Shown piece by piece: positions 1-12,817 of a stretch of 64,000 bases of DNA (position 1 is its first letter; every line of letters begins with the position of its first letter). A model generated the notes under the pieces. The model ran no database searches. It worked only from the letters and a program-made list of their open reading frames with translations, and was not told the origin of the DNA. Location of the stretch: the NCBI RefSeq assembly GCF_036669915.1, contig NC_089312.1:26646056-26710055 (forward strand). Reading direction: 5' to 3'. The DNA is from Pocillopora verrucosa (taxonomy: Eukaryota > Cnidaria > Anthozoa > Scleractinia > Pocilloporidae). The position numbers and the translations under genes are program-made.

Positions 1-1923
1 TGCAATGCTTATAAAAGAAAATGGAAAGTGAGATTATACTATAATTATGTGCGACTGAAGAATCAGAATATCCATGACTAAAGGACTAAACTTTTTTATG
101 TTATGTCTAAATGCCTGGCAACAAATTTTCTGAACTTTTGTATACTTGTTATTATTATTATAATTATTATTATGCTGTATAATTGCTTGGTTTTCAACAC
201 TAAAGAACATTTCTGACCTAGGAATTCTATGGTATGCTTAAGCTTGAAGAATTTTTCTGCTGCAAAATCAAGATAGTTTCTTGAGTTGCTCTATGTTGTT
301 ACACAAACATCTTATACTCCCTAGAAGTTTCAAAGAACCTTTCAGTGGACATTCTATGAGAATTTTTGAGTGACTTTAAGTCCATTCAAGACCGTACCTG
401 GCTGCCAGGTATTTAGACACAGCCTAAGGGACCTATTTTGTTACTGAAGAGTTTGATCCTGAAAATTTTCTCCTCTCAGTTAAGTAATTTCTTTGCTTGA
501 AACTCATCTTATGGTAACTGATCACTATTAAAAAAGTAAAGATTAAAACCCTTTTGTAGAGGTGATGGAGTTATTGCATCTTATGGCTTTAAACTTGCTG
601 TAAGTTAACATGGAGAACTTAGTGTGTGACAGAGTTGACAACATGTGAGTGTATTTCATGTTAGTATCATTTGTTATGGATTATGACCACTTCTGTGAGG
701 TTTACCATCTACTTGCCACCACCAATGAGAGTCAACATGCCAGAGATGGTAAATTGAGTTGTTAACAATCATTGTTACAGACTCTTTCTGTTGTGTGCAC
801 TATTAATTTTGTACCATCCAACTGAAAAATAGTAAAATGCAAGATGTATGCTTTCATTCGAAGTAAGTTTCATTAGATTTGGTTTTGAATTATGTTCATA
901 AGAACACAACTTGTGTTGAGGGCCACATCGGCTTTTGTTTTGCATAACACAGAGAATGGGTGCTGAGCCCCTTCCTGTAAAATTTTGCCACATTTGTGTC
1001 CAGCTAAATTTGCAATAAAGGGGGTAAGTTAGTTTAGTGTTATCAACTGAGTTGATAATATAAATTGGCCACTGTAGAGAGTTTCAAAGCTGATGTTTCG
1101 AGCGTGAGCCCTTTGTCAGAGCGATTGATAAAGGACTAATGCTTGAAACATCAGCTTTTAAGCTCTTTATGGTGGCTAATTTACGATATCAACTTAGTTG
1201 ATAATACTTAATTTCCCAGTTAATTTTGCAATGTATTACTACATCTTAGCATGTTAGTTTCATACCATTTCATACCAGGCATTGGCATAAGTCATTTGGT
1301 GAAATTCACTCTGGTTTCTTTGCTTGTAAACTTATCATAATCTTTGTGATATTATGTTTTATTTTTTTTCATGTAACACTGAAACTCATTATTCTTTTTG
1401 CCTTTAATGGTTAGTGTTCCATAATTGAGACATTACATATAGTGTCTGAGTCATTTGGCCACAGGTGGCAAGTTGACTCATGCAGTGGTTTTTCATGATG
1501 GCAAGTTGACTGGATACCCTTGTATAAAATGCAGACAAAACTATTACCAACTCATCTAGTGGCAACAAGCATGAAAATTCTTTCTTTCTAGAAGTGTCAC
1601 AAACTAGGTGGTTGCTATTTTAGCAGGGTGTTCTCTAGCTAGTAGAAATTGAAGAATTCTCTGGTGGCCACAAATAATTCCCTAGTAAAATTTCAATGGC
1701 CAGAACCATTTTTATTCAGTAAGGAAGAGCATTCTTTTGTTTCTTGAAAGTAACACCATTCCTTTGCTTCTACTGTAAAATTTCTTGAGAGAAACCCTAT
1801 TTAGACCCTGAATGAGAAGAGTTTCAAACCATACCTTTGTACTAGACGTGTATACCAACTTAAATAAATGTAATTTTAATTTAAACTTGGTAGTAAACAG
1901 CTGTCTTTTACTTTTACTTGCAG
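1..1923. other. Probable upstream intron of the ceramide synthase gene
   Basis: I see no coding exon here. The next exon to the right opens in phase 0 at 1924 after a good polypyrimidine acceptor, and the protein lacks its N-terminal third, so this stretch is most likely intron, with the first exon or exons left of the window. It contains a foldback element (1036-1208) and otherwise AT-rich sequence without recognisable structure. Confidence 0.5.
1036..1208. repeat. Foldback MITE, copy 1 (TTATCAACTGAGTTGATAA family)
   Basis: Both ends carry a near-palindrome reading TTATCAACT(G/T)AGTTGATAA, and the middle is a hairpin with arms GCTGATGTTTCGAGCG and GCTTGAAACATCAGC. A related copy lies at 14266-14414 and a degraded one around 12777-12930. 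It has no coding capacity, as expected of a non-autonomous foldback element. Confidence 0.75.
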
Positions 1924-4900
1924 CCTTTTTTCAAATGGTGTCAGCTCTCTGAAAAAGATCAAAAGAAGTCTCCAGAAAATGCTTTCAAGTTTTTATATTA
2001 CTGCTCCGCATATGGCTACTGTTCCTACATTCTGTTTAATGGCAAATACAACTTTTTCCAAGACACAAGAAACTGCTGGAAGGGTTAGTTTCATTTCTAT
2101 GCACTGGAGTTTTACTCTTAGTTTCTGTGTATTTATGAGATGGGGGGAAGAGAACCTTTTTATTAAGGTAATGCATCAATCAATATAATACTGAAAATCT
2201 CCCCTCAAGCAACTGCTCAGGCATCTTAACTTTTGAAGATTAGTTGGTTCAAATCCCCACCTTTGGAACCAAAATTGTGTTCAAATTCCCCACTCTCTTG
2301 CCGGATTTGATTGTCAATTTTTTGTAAGAGGTAAGATTAGCAACTGATGACTTCATTGTAGACCTTTTCTCCTAAGCCATCTGCTTGCAAAAGTTACCTT
2401 TCCACTTTGAAATTCATCCATATTAAAGGATAAAACTTGTTTGTTCTACTGGAAAGACTTGACAGTTCTGATTCAATTCCCCACCCCACCTAGGCCCATT
2501 AAAGGTTAACTCCAACAAACCCTTCTTTACACAGAACTTTTAAAGTTCAGAAACAATGTTGATTATATAATCCAGAGAATACACATGGCTTTCAACTGAT
2601 GGTCAACTATTCTTATAATGACCTTTTATGTGCAAAAGTTTTGGAACAGCATTTTTAGCTTTTCCAAAGACATCGCTCTTGCAAAACAGGGGAGAAGCTG
2701 GTCTAAAACACCATAATTACAATTTAGGTCATTGTGAACAAATTCACTCGTATGAAAATCGTCTTACGTGTTGGCCATGTAAGGAGGGTAAAGGAGAGGT
2801 TAAAAATAACACTCAGATATACACTACCCAAGAGGGTATAGAACAGATTAAAAATAACCCTCAGGTATATACTTGCCAAGAGGGTATAGAACAGATTAAA
2901 AGTAACCCCTAGGTATACACTACCCAAGAGGGTATAAAAGAGATTAAAGATAAGCCTCAGGTATATACTACCCAAGAGGGTATAGAAGAGATTAAAAATA
3001 ACCCTCAGGTATACACTACCCAAGAGGGTATAAAAGAGATTGAAAACAACCCTCAGGCATACACTACCCAAGAGGGTATAGAAGAGATTAAAAATAAGCC
3101 TCAGGTATACACTACACTTGAAAATAACCTTAGGGTATACACTACCCAAGAGGGTATAAAAAAGATTAAAAATAACCCTCAGGAAAACAGCAGATTGAAA
3201 CAACCCTCGGGTATTCACTACCAAGGGGGGTATAAAAGAGATTAAAAATAACCCTCAGTGTTAATTTAATTCTCTACACTGATGACAGAAATATAGTGCC
3301 TCCATAGAATGCATGCTGCGAAATTTTTTGGGGGGCCAAAGCTCCTCATGACATGTAGATACTCTGAGGATGTTAGTTCATAACTCATGATAATGAGTTT
3401 TATCTTCATCTGAAAGTTTCATCTTATCAACATATAACAAAAATCAAATACCTTTCAAGAGTATTTAAAAAGTGATCACCTGCACTAGAATCTGCTGACT
3501 GCAAAGCAGCTTCCTTGTTGGGCAGCTCTGATGATTACATCAGCTGCTAGTCCCCCTCTTGCTAGTAAATATACTCTCTTGCTTATTGACACCTGTCATT
3601 TTCAAAACATACTGTACTTTGTTATAAGCATTGGCAGTGAATGTTAGGTCTCAAGCTCTTCCTAACTTGAGTAAGTTATCAACAACTCCATTGAACAGTC
3701 CAATATGTAGAATCTTTACATTGTATCAACTCTTTAACTCCCATGAGTGACCAAGATATAATTTTTCATTACAATATCAATACAATATCAATACAATATC
3801 AATCAGACAAATGGTGAGAATAAGGAAAAATATAAATTTGGGGATAATTAGTTGATTTAATTCGAAATTTTTTGAACTGACGTTATAAGAATTGTGTAGT
3901 TGACAGAAAGGAGAATTACAAATTTGACCTGGGAGTTAAATTAATTGTTGATAACATTTTCTTTCAGTTGCTGACAACAAAGAAAACAAATATGTGTTAG
4001 CAACTAAATGTCCCATAATGATTGTAAAGTGTTACAAATGTAGTTTTTATGGCCTTTACCATGCAAAAAAACTGATATTCATACTCATCCTGCAAATCTG
4101 TGTGAAATGTTATTCATAGGCTGTATCAGATGAAAGCAGAGAAATTGTTCAGCAAGCCCAGTGAATGGACCAGAACCACTACTATTTATTCACAAAGAAA
4201 AATTTGGTGTTTTTGTTCAAGATTGTAGCCTTACATCAGCCAGAAGTGTTTAATATTCTTTCAATGTTTGTCTGCAGGATGGTATAAAGGGATGCCAGTT
4301 TCTCAGGACATTTACATCCTTTATATGGTACAAACTGGGTTTTATTTCCATTCCATGTATGCCACAGTGTTCATGGATCAGTGGAGAAGGGACTCCAATC
4401 TTATGCTTGTACATCATGTTATAGCAAATTGCTTACTTTTTTTCTCATTTGCTGTAAGGTAAGATTTTGAGAATTTTGATTCTGGTAGGGCTTATTGTAA
4501 TGATGATTTTACTAATGATGAGTTTTAGTTTATGAACCTTTTTTGGTACATACTGGATGTACATACATGCAAACATGTATGTACATGTAATTTCCTTGAC
4601 TTTTTGCCACCATTTTGACATAAGATATTCAAAGGAAAAATACTGAATAATTATGTTATGTCCTTCAGGTACTACAAAATTGGTGTTATAGTTTTGTTTC
4701 TTCATGACATTGCTGATATTTTTCTGGAGTTCAGCAAACTCTGCGTTGCTTTCAAGTCACGTGGAGGAAAATATCATCTAGTGCCTGATGTACTCAGTAA
4801 TGTAGGAGTTTCGTGTTTTGCTTTGGTATGGTAAGTACCATTACTTGGTGAGGTTGTTTTAATTTGTTTGTTTATAGTTTTTTTTTTCTCTTGTATGGTA

Positions 4901-6344
4901 AATTTAGCATACTAAATATTTTCATTTGCCTCAGTCAGAATGCAGTCACTTCTGATTAGGTTGATCTCTTTGTATGACTCTTAGGGAGCAGTTATGATGT
5001 TTTGATTCACAGTGAAAGTGGCCACAGTGTGAGGCAGATTAATCAAAAGTAATAAATAGAGAAAAGCTTATGGGTGCACATAGATATGGAACTTTAGTGA
5101 GCGATCAATTTGTTATCTCATCAGTGAGCTCTGCAAAACAGTAAGATATTGAGTTGATTATGAGAAGAGAAATTCCATATCTACAAGCAACCATGTATTA
5201 CCTGTATTTTGTTTATTATATAAATACTATAGGCCTCTAATGATGAGAAAAGTCATCAAGGAACCTTTTTTGAGAATGATGAACACTTAGTCATTTGTTA
5301 ATCAACCTGACAAGGAAAGTGACATGTCAGTAGCTGATTGGCAATATCAAAAACACATAGGGGGTAAAAATTACCGTTATTTTACACAAGTGCAGTTATG
5401 ACTTTCTCAAGGCTTGGAATCGGCGTAAATTATAGCAGTTTATATCAATAAGATATTACAGTTCTTACAGGAGCTGCCAAAAACCACCTATAATACATAT
5501 TGAAGTGGCCAAAATAGCATTTTTATTATCTTCTAGGTTATATTGTCGCCTGTATCTCTACCCATTAAAAGTACTTCATTCTTGTGGCTGTGATGCTCGA
5601 CCAATCGTTCCTACTGCTCCTTTTTACTTCTTTTTTAATGCAATGCTGTGGGTGCTATTTTTAATGAACATTTGGTGGTTTACGTTCATTGTGTGGCTCT
5701 TAGTTCGTATAATTATTGGAAAGAGCACTGGTGTAGAAGATACGCGTGAGATCCCTGAGCACCCTGAGAAAGACAAACAGCTTGGTAATGGAGGGAATGT
5801 AGCAAATGGAGAAATACATGAACCAGCTGGTGATAAAGGTGAGGCTTGCTAGAACTTGTCATCCCTGTGAAGTGCATCAAAAATTTTGTTATAGAATAAT
5901 TGAGATAATATGTGCGCTCTCATTGGTTGATTGGTGTGTTTTGATGAGAGTATATAAACACTGTTGTGATGTCACAGTCCTTGGCGATTTTTAGCTTTTT
6001 GATTTTCACCTGTATGTAGCTGAAGAAGGCCACAGGCCAAAACATCAAATTTAATGTTGGAACAATTAAGAGTTTGTCTTCTTTCTTTCTTATCTACACA
6101 AACTATATTATACACATATATGTACTTCTTTTTCAGTAGAAATCTGAAAACACAGTTTTGAATAATAAAGTGTATCATGGTAAGCTCTGGTAATTTATGT
6201 TAGTATTCTTGTGTTTGTTCTGAAGCTGATCTCATGCATAATGGTAATGGTATCAAGAGAAGGGGAGAAAATGGTGAGCATGTTCTGCATGGTAATGAGC
6301 AATTCCGACACAGGCAACCACACACCAAACCAGCCAGTCCTTAG
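1924..6344 (+). CDS. CERS1: Ceramide synthase, CERS1-type (TLC/LAG1 domain), 5'-partial
   Basis: Ceramide synthases N-acylate sphingoid bases in the endoplasmic reticulum membrane. Five exons join in frame: 1924-2083, 4278-4458, 4669-4830, 5537-5838 and 6226-6344, giving 307 residues and a stop. The first begins PFFKWCQLSEKDQKKSPE, the linker before the TLC domain. The TLC domain has the catalytic histidine pair (LMLVHHVIANC) and the Lag1 motif (FLHDIADIFLEFSK), followed by the FKSRGGKYH segment and the PFYFFFNAMLWVLFLMNIWWF membrane stretch of the CERS1 subgroup. Splice sites are canonical and phases match. The C-terminus is uncertain: reading through the donor at 5839 gives an earlier stop at 5852 (ending KGEAC), while splicing to 6226 gives a basic tail ending PHTKPASP. 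The N-terminal exon or exons lie outside the window. A poly(A) signal sits at 6796-6801. Confidence 0.9.
2797..3260. repeat. 48-bp minisatellite in a ceramide synthase intron
   Basis: About nine tandem copies of a 48-bp unit (core CCCTCAGGTATACACTACCC then AAGAGGGTATAGAAGAGATT). Unit starts at 2846, 2894, 2942, 2990, 3038 and 3086 are exactly 48 bp apart; later copies are shortened or degraded. Because 48 is a multiple of three, a long open frame appears on the minus strand with a 16-residue repeat, which I treat as an artefact. It lies between the ceramide synthase exons at 2083 and 4278. Confidence 0.93.
3731..3940. repeat. Dispersed element with TTTAACTCC / GGAGTTAAA ends
   Basis: The segment opens with CTTTAACTCCCATGAGTGACC and closes with CTGGGAGTTAAATT, so its ends are inverted. 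It contains a short tandem run of ACAATATCAAT. The opening and the GTGAGAATAAGGAAA stretch resemble the roughly 200-bp elements at 43684, 44562 and 57615, so it probably belongs to a related non-autonomous family. Confidence 0.55.
5935..6080 (+). repeat. Dispersed-repeat fragment with a hammerhead-like core
   Basis: Lies in the last intron of the ceramide synthase gene. The piece at 6019-6046 (GCTGAAGAAGGCC, ACA loop, GGCCAAAACATC) forms a GGCC/GGCC stem flanked by CTGAAGA and AAAAC, the arrangement of a hammerhead ribozyme core with one substitution in the conserved CUGAUGA. Penelope-like elements carry such ribozymes. The assignment is tentative. Confidence 0.3.
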
Positions 6345-9300
6345 AATGGTTCTCTGATGTGAAACAGCCTGCTAACATGTAAGTGTACCAAATTTACATA
6401 GTCTAGTCCAATTATGAGTGTAACCCTCTTTAGTTCAAATGTTACAGTGACACCTGTTCCTCGGAGACATTCACTGCAATGTCCATCTAACATGCAGGTG
6501 CTACACTGCTGAGTACTACAAGATCATTTTACAGAAAATAAATGGTGCAAGTTTGGTTCACACTACAATGGATCCATTATTTTGCATATCAAATATGTAA
6601 CCAGTTATTAGCTGCCACCACAATCAAATTTCAAAAGTTAGCATTCCTGCTCATTTTACATGAACAATTACTTCATTTTTTACTCTATTCTGGTGACAAC
6701 TGAAGATTTAAAAAGTTTATTACTGACTCTGTGAAGTAACCCTTGACCTGATGTAACCGTTAAATTGTTGTGTTATTCTGATGGGTTCTTGGCATAATAA
6801 AACTGATGTTTTATCCTTTTCTTTCATCAGTTTTCAGACTTCAGCCTCCCACAACAGGACCACAATTTGGATAAAATTGTGCTCTATACCACTGAGAAGT
6901 TTTTAAGATGTGAATAATTTTAATGTTCTGTAACTGTGTTCACAGTTTGATTCAATACATTCATATAGTTTTTACATGTACTTGTGCTGAGCAGCGAAGA
7001 TTTCTTTACACAAGAGTAATACTTTTAACAATGAATGTGTTTGGTTAAATTTGAGTGCTTTTGTATGTAAAATGTTATGCATTGTTAAGTTCAGCTTCCT
7101 TTTCTAATCACTACTGGTTTTGACAGTACATCGAGCCTCTTCTAATAATATTACAACAGAAAATACAGTTGTGCAAAGTTTGCACTCAGTATACGATATC
7201 CAGATTGTGAGTATGTGGCTGCTAATTAAACCCAAGAACTTAACATATTAATTGTGTATTGAATTCATTTTTTTGGTTAACAAAATTGTAGTGAGTGCAG
7301 TCCAATCAAATGAAACATTTTGTTAACCTGTTGGAAAAGTGTATAATTATGTAGTCTAGTTAATAAGTTAAATATGAATTAAAAATCTTTGTGACGTAGC
7401 CATAAGATTTAGTTTAATAGAAATGTTATATGTCATTTCAATTCAGAACTAACCACATGAACATTCCTAGATGAATAATTTTGCAAGGAAAATATTTATC
7501 AACCCATGGGTGTAATGTAAGGAATGTCAGTTACCTTAACAAGCTAATTGCAGAATTTCTGCTGTGTGTTAGTTTCCAATTGTGTCTTAATTAGTTGGTA
7601 CATATTTTCAACTATGTAAATGTTTTAGTAAAACTCCATCATTAGCCATTATTACATTACTGCACTTTTTAGTGTTCACATTTTGGATATTAATTTCCAT
7701 GTACTACATTTATGCATCACGTGATCCCTATAAGCACAACAAGTTTATTTCATTTACTGATGCAAGATAATTATTAGCATTTTGTCAAATCACATACGAA
7801 TCCATTATTTTAATATTCATTAATAGTGATTTAGAGAGGAATTTTTTTCTGTCATTTATCTTAGAACTTGAATGCAATGGAATGTTATTGCAGTCACAGG
7901 AAGGAAGGCAAGGGGACAGTGTTGAAAAAATCACTCCTCTGGAGCTCCATTAGATTCATTTATCAGTGAAGTAAAAGTTTATAGCCTGTTTGTCATAAAA
8001 TTTCATACCATCTGGTCTTTATATCTGAGAATTGTTTGACAGCTATTACAAAACCAAATTACTTTTCACTATACTCAGCACAAAAAACCTTTCACTCAGA
8101 ATCAAGATAACTTAAACACGGTTTCCATTTTTAACGCATTTAAGACAAACAAAAACAAGTGACTTACGCATGTGACACATGTGCATTATACGATATTGTG
8201 AAAATTGATGGTTTTCATCAGAGAAATCACATTCCATACTACAAGTTCTCATTATTATTACAATTATCCAATGACCAAAATTACGAGGAGGAAAAACGAG
8301 TATGTTTCTTAAAAATGCAATTGTCACCGTTTATAGACAAATTGAAACTTACATTTTCAGGATATTTCATTCAGATAACCGCTGAGATACAGATGTACTA
8401 CGTTAAAAGGATTATAGTCGACGTTATGAAATTTGCACTAAGAAAAAAACTCCCTGAAATTTATTTTCTCATTTTTATAAGTATGAAATATGTACATACA
8501 TACATGTACATATAAAAACAAGTCTTACCCTTCCTTGAGCGAAAATTAGAACTATAAAAAAATTTATCTCGCAAAAAATCGTTAAAACTATGATTTGTTG
8601 GCTCTGGGATTTTCAGCATTGTGGTGAGCATCAGTTTGGAATCTGTAGACTCAAATTCCAGATCCCTCATTTCGTAAAGTTTAATGCTTCCTAATTAAAT
8701 TAATCTGGTATTAAATTGAAATATATTTCTGTAACAGTTGGTAAATTGTAAAGTAGCATTCTTTAGGTAGATGAAGCCAGGTTTTAGGATATTAAATGGT
8801 ATTCATTCGAGTGATATTTCAGGTAATTGAAACGGTGATTAATAATTCAATGTTTGAATGGGTGACCTTATTACGATAATGAAGTGTGTGGCTTAAGCTA
8901 AAATTATTGGAAATGAATGTCGTAGGGAAATAAGTGCATTAAAGCAGTGGTAGTTTTGTGGTATGCTGGTGTTGTTGCTTTGTTTATGAATTTACATATC
9001 ACAACCTTCGCTTCTTGAAGTTGGGATACCTCTTCCACCTTCTTCCCCCTCCCTCCTTCCCCCCCCCCCCCCCCCTTCCTTCTTCACTGTTGCCTCTAAA
9101 TAGTGAAACCCGTCATGGTTAGCGTTTTTTTTTTAGTTTGAGCGTGTGAAAGGCTAGGAGCAGGCAAGGGGGAGCGGGGTGGGTGCTCGAGTCTGTGGGG
9201 TGTATTAAACTTGTTTCGTGTGGTGGAAGGAAGTCATTCAAAGAGAGAAGTTCTGAAGCTCAGCCTTGTGCGATACCTTATTCGGAAACACCTTTCTTCC

Positions 9301-10235
9301 GAACCATGTATTTTATGAGGAATGGGTTAACAGGTTCCTAAGTAGAATTCAAGCAGACTACGTTTGGCGCTACGGCGCGCGCAGCCCCTCGAGATGCGAG
9401 ACAGCAAGAGAAAAAGGTGTGTGGAAGGTCCCTAAGGGGTGTGGTATACCAAACTTCTCCCAGGACCTTCGCAGACTTTTCGCATGCACAGTCATCCGGC
9501 GCGAAACACGAGGGTCCGCCGCTTGTGTCGCAGGGCCAAAGAGAGCCCTCTCGCAGGCTAGTACTCAGCTGTTACAGTAACACTTACATAAAGAACCTCA
9601 AACTGAAAGTGAAATGGAGACCGTGTCTACCGGAAAATTAATACCGAATAATAGAACATGTTAGAAGCCATCAACGACTTCAACTAAAAAATCTCTCTCT
9701 CTATTTAACGCATTTTTTAAAATATATTACTGCACAATTTGATCAAATACACGAAGAAAGCACAGCGGTTACTAATTCTGGGGCAAACCCAGTAAACCTC
9801 GTTTATTACTATATTTATTTCTTGCACAAAGTGACTCAACTTACTTTCAAAACTACCGTGCCCAAAAGAACATTTCCACTAACATAGTAAGTATTTTCCT
9901 TTAATTGGTACCCACCATTTTGCGCAAAATTTAACTAACGGTATCCAATGAATTAATAGGCAAAATTCGAAACAATTCAGCGACTTTCTACACAATCTTT
10001 TTTGGCTCTATTTTTTTCCCTTCTTATATTTGTTTTTTAGTCTAATTAAGGTTCAAATCAGAATTACAGCTAAAACGTTCCATTCTCGCTCCCAGAGCAG
10101 CTCGATTCTTGTAGTCAGCGTCAGCCTTAGTGGATAAAATAAAATCTCCACCTTTTTGCTCGTGCGTTCCTACAGAGCGGATACATTGTTGGGCTATAGA
10201 TTGAATAAAATGTTGACGGCGCAAATTTAAAATTT
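6345..10235. other. Ceramide synthase 3'UTR and intergenic DNA, no gene recognised
   Basis: The 3'UTR probably runs to the AATAAA at 6796-6801. Beyond that the DNA is AT-rich and gives only short incoherent reading frames. There is a homopolymeric C tract of about 17 at 9061-9077 and a GC-richer patch at about 9360-9560 with open frames on the plus strand that I cannot assign to any family. Confidence 0.5.
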
Positions 10236-10290
10236 GATGTAAAGTAATAATAATAATAGTAATAATAATGGTTTATTAACAGATAAAACA
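10236..10290. other. AAT-rich microsatellite and likely poly(A) signal of the folate receptor-like gene
   Basis: A run of AATAAT/AATAGT is followed by TTTATT at 10272-10277, which reads AATAAA on the minus strand about 280 bp beyond the folate receptor-like stop codon. The combination also resembles the tail of the LINE at 41685-42735, which ends in TTATTG/TTATTA, so a LINE remnant is an alternative. Confidence 0.4.
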
Positions 10291-10557
10291 GGTGGCTCTT
10301 CCCTGTTAAAATACATCAATTACAATTAAAATTAAAAAAATTTAAAAAATTTTAAACAAATTTTAAAAAATAAAATTAAGTTATTTCATAAATTACGCAA
10401 TATGAAAGTAGAAGTAGGATTAACAGAATAGAAATTACACAAAAATTAAACAATTGTACGCCAGGTTCTACAGCTTGTGTGATCGACATACAGTGGGATG
10501 GACTTACAGTTCGGAAAACACACAAGTATACCATGTTTATCACTGGTAGTAGAAAAC

Positions 10558-12786
10558 TTAACATAGTAATTTGATTAAGCTTAGAGCCAAAGCTATATTG
10601 ATGAACTTAGACTGGTAGCTTGTTACTGCGGCACCGGTCGTATCAGGCGTGACCTTTTCGTTTGGGTTCTTGCCATCGAACCACATCACCATACAATTGT
10701 TGCTCTTTTCGTACGTAAATGATTGTCCCCACATTTTGTTACATAATCCTTCTCCGTCTTTATACAGCTGAAAATGAAAATGAAAATACAACTTATCGAC
10801 AACAGGAAATTACGTTTCGATTATGAAAGCGGAAGTCGTCTTCATGAAAACCCTGACGATGACTTCTTCTCATGTTTTCTAAACTCAGGCTTGAGAAACT
10901 GTCATAACACAGCGGTAAAACGTAGGGGATTCGCGAAGAGACCAATTTTGGTCGCCCGCGCGCCAATTTCTCGCGTAAAATTTCTAAGGAAAATATATAC
11001 AAAACAACCGCTGTATTGCAAAATAAACGAAAGAAAATCATAAGAAATCATAAGAATTTGTAAAAGGAAATCACCGTGACTGATTCCCGTAATTTGCGAG
11101 AGAATCTAACACAAAATTTCTCTTCTTTTCTCGTGCGGCTTCCACAAACCTGCAAGTCGGGAAGGCGACCCCATGGTCTCATAGGACCATTTGTCCCTGT
11201 TCAAAGAACTGTTTGTCAAGGATTCCCACCGCAAGCTAAGACTAGCATACACCAGCCAGCCCTTCACTTAATCGCTGTTAACAGTTGACATTACCTCGCT
11301 AAATCTGAGACATTTGGAATCAGTTCGGCAGGAGTACTGGCTTAAAGTAATGTTGAAATCCGCCAGCCAATCTTCAGCGCAAGTCATATCGTTTTTGCAG
11401 GCATCGTACCATTTATCACAATAGTCAGCACATATTGGAACCCGTTTCACGCCTCCACCAGAGGTATGCCATTTGATAAGGCTGGGTTCACACGAATAGA
11501 AACACTCTTCGTTTTTTATGTACCGCTCACACTCCTTTTCAAGAAAAAAAAACATTTAGTTTAAGCAAAAGAATATAATTATTTTCACTTGGTTTCAGGG
11601 GTACGAGTGTTTTTTAAAAGGATCCTAGTCAAAAACAAGACATTGCGCGCTCGGTCTGCCATTTTCTATGCTATCTATATTCGTGAAATTGCCATTGTGG
11701 TCTATCATCCAAGTGCGTCCGCCCCGAAGGTAAACAAAAACAGAGGCGTTTTTGACTAGGATCCTTTAAGATCAAATATTCTCTACTAGTATACAGTGAG
11801 AGGAGTGTTACCCTCCATAGGGGACATTTGTTTTCAAAACGTGATTCAACGATTGCTTTGTTTAGCGCTGTTTATTTCACATAAAATCCAGTCAAATAAG
11901 CTTTACTGTGCTTTCCCTAAGTTCTGATAGGAAGATTAAAAAGTGGTGCCGCAAGTAATTGAGACAGTTTCCTCTGTTAAACCAAAATATTGAGACCACA
12001 GATGCGATTTCCTTTGTCTTAACATCTAAATCTCGGCTGCTTCCGCAGCTTCTGTCATACTTTGAAAGCACCACAAAAAAAGAAAGTTTCAGCTTGGCTG
12101 GGAGGGGAAACTAGCTACAGAGCGTACCACGCTTCGCAGAAGGCACCAAGGACTACAGGCATATCCCATTCTGTTTTCTTTACCCTTCTTCAAACAGCGG
12201 ATTCAATTCCCTCACTACTCTCCTCTTTGACTACTCTCTCAGTAACTCTCACTGACTAATCAACTCTTGTGTCTCTGACTTTGACCAACTGTCTATGAAC
12301 TCTAAACAACGCGCCTTTGTCTTCGCTATGAGTGGACATTCGGGGCTAATTAAACATTTGTTGTCAGAACACTAACTCAAATATATTCAAGAATGAACAA
12401 CAACATTCTCACTACTTCCGATCAAACAATCAATCATTGACTGCAAAAGCCAAATCAAGAAGTTTAGTGTGGGTCCAAGGCAAGAACAGACAAGCGAAGC
12501 ACGTCCACCACTGGAAGTTTGACAAGACTGTCAAAATCAGAAATCTCACCGTGATAGCTAAAACCCAAATAATTGCAGACTTTGAATTGAAATCTTAACT
12601 AACTGCTTAATATATACAAATGGCTACTAAATCATAGCTAGCGAACCAAACACTTCACGACATACTGTCAGGAACGTTGATGGGCAACTGGATAGTCGAG
12701 AAATTCCCTCAGCCAAAGTAGTATCGATGAGGTGTAGGCCATGCTAGGCTCTCAGTTAGTGGATTAACTCAAGGGGTTAATTTTTG

Positions 12787-12817
<31 letters not shown>

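Noticed and set aside
2724-3224. 166-codon minus-strand frame with a 16-residue hydrophobic repeat
   Set aside because: Produced by the 48-bp minisatellite, whose unit is a multiple of three; it lies in an intron and has no start context or family similarity.
8112-8670. Overlapping short frames on both strands
   Set aside because: AT-rich intergenic DNA, mutually overlapping, no coherent protein motif.
9266-9641. Two overlapping plus-strand frames in a GC-richer patch
   Set aside because: No family resemblance; overlapping frames in GC-rich DNA are expected by chance. Possibly an unrecognised repeat or promoter patch.
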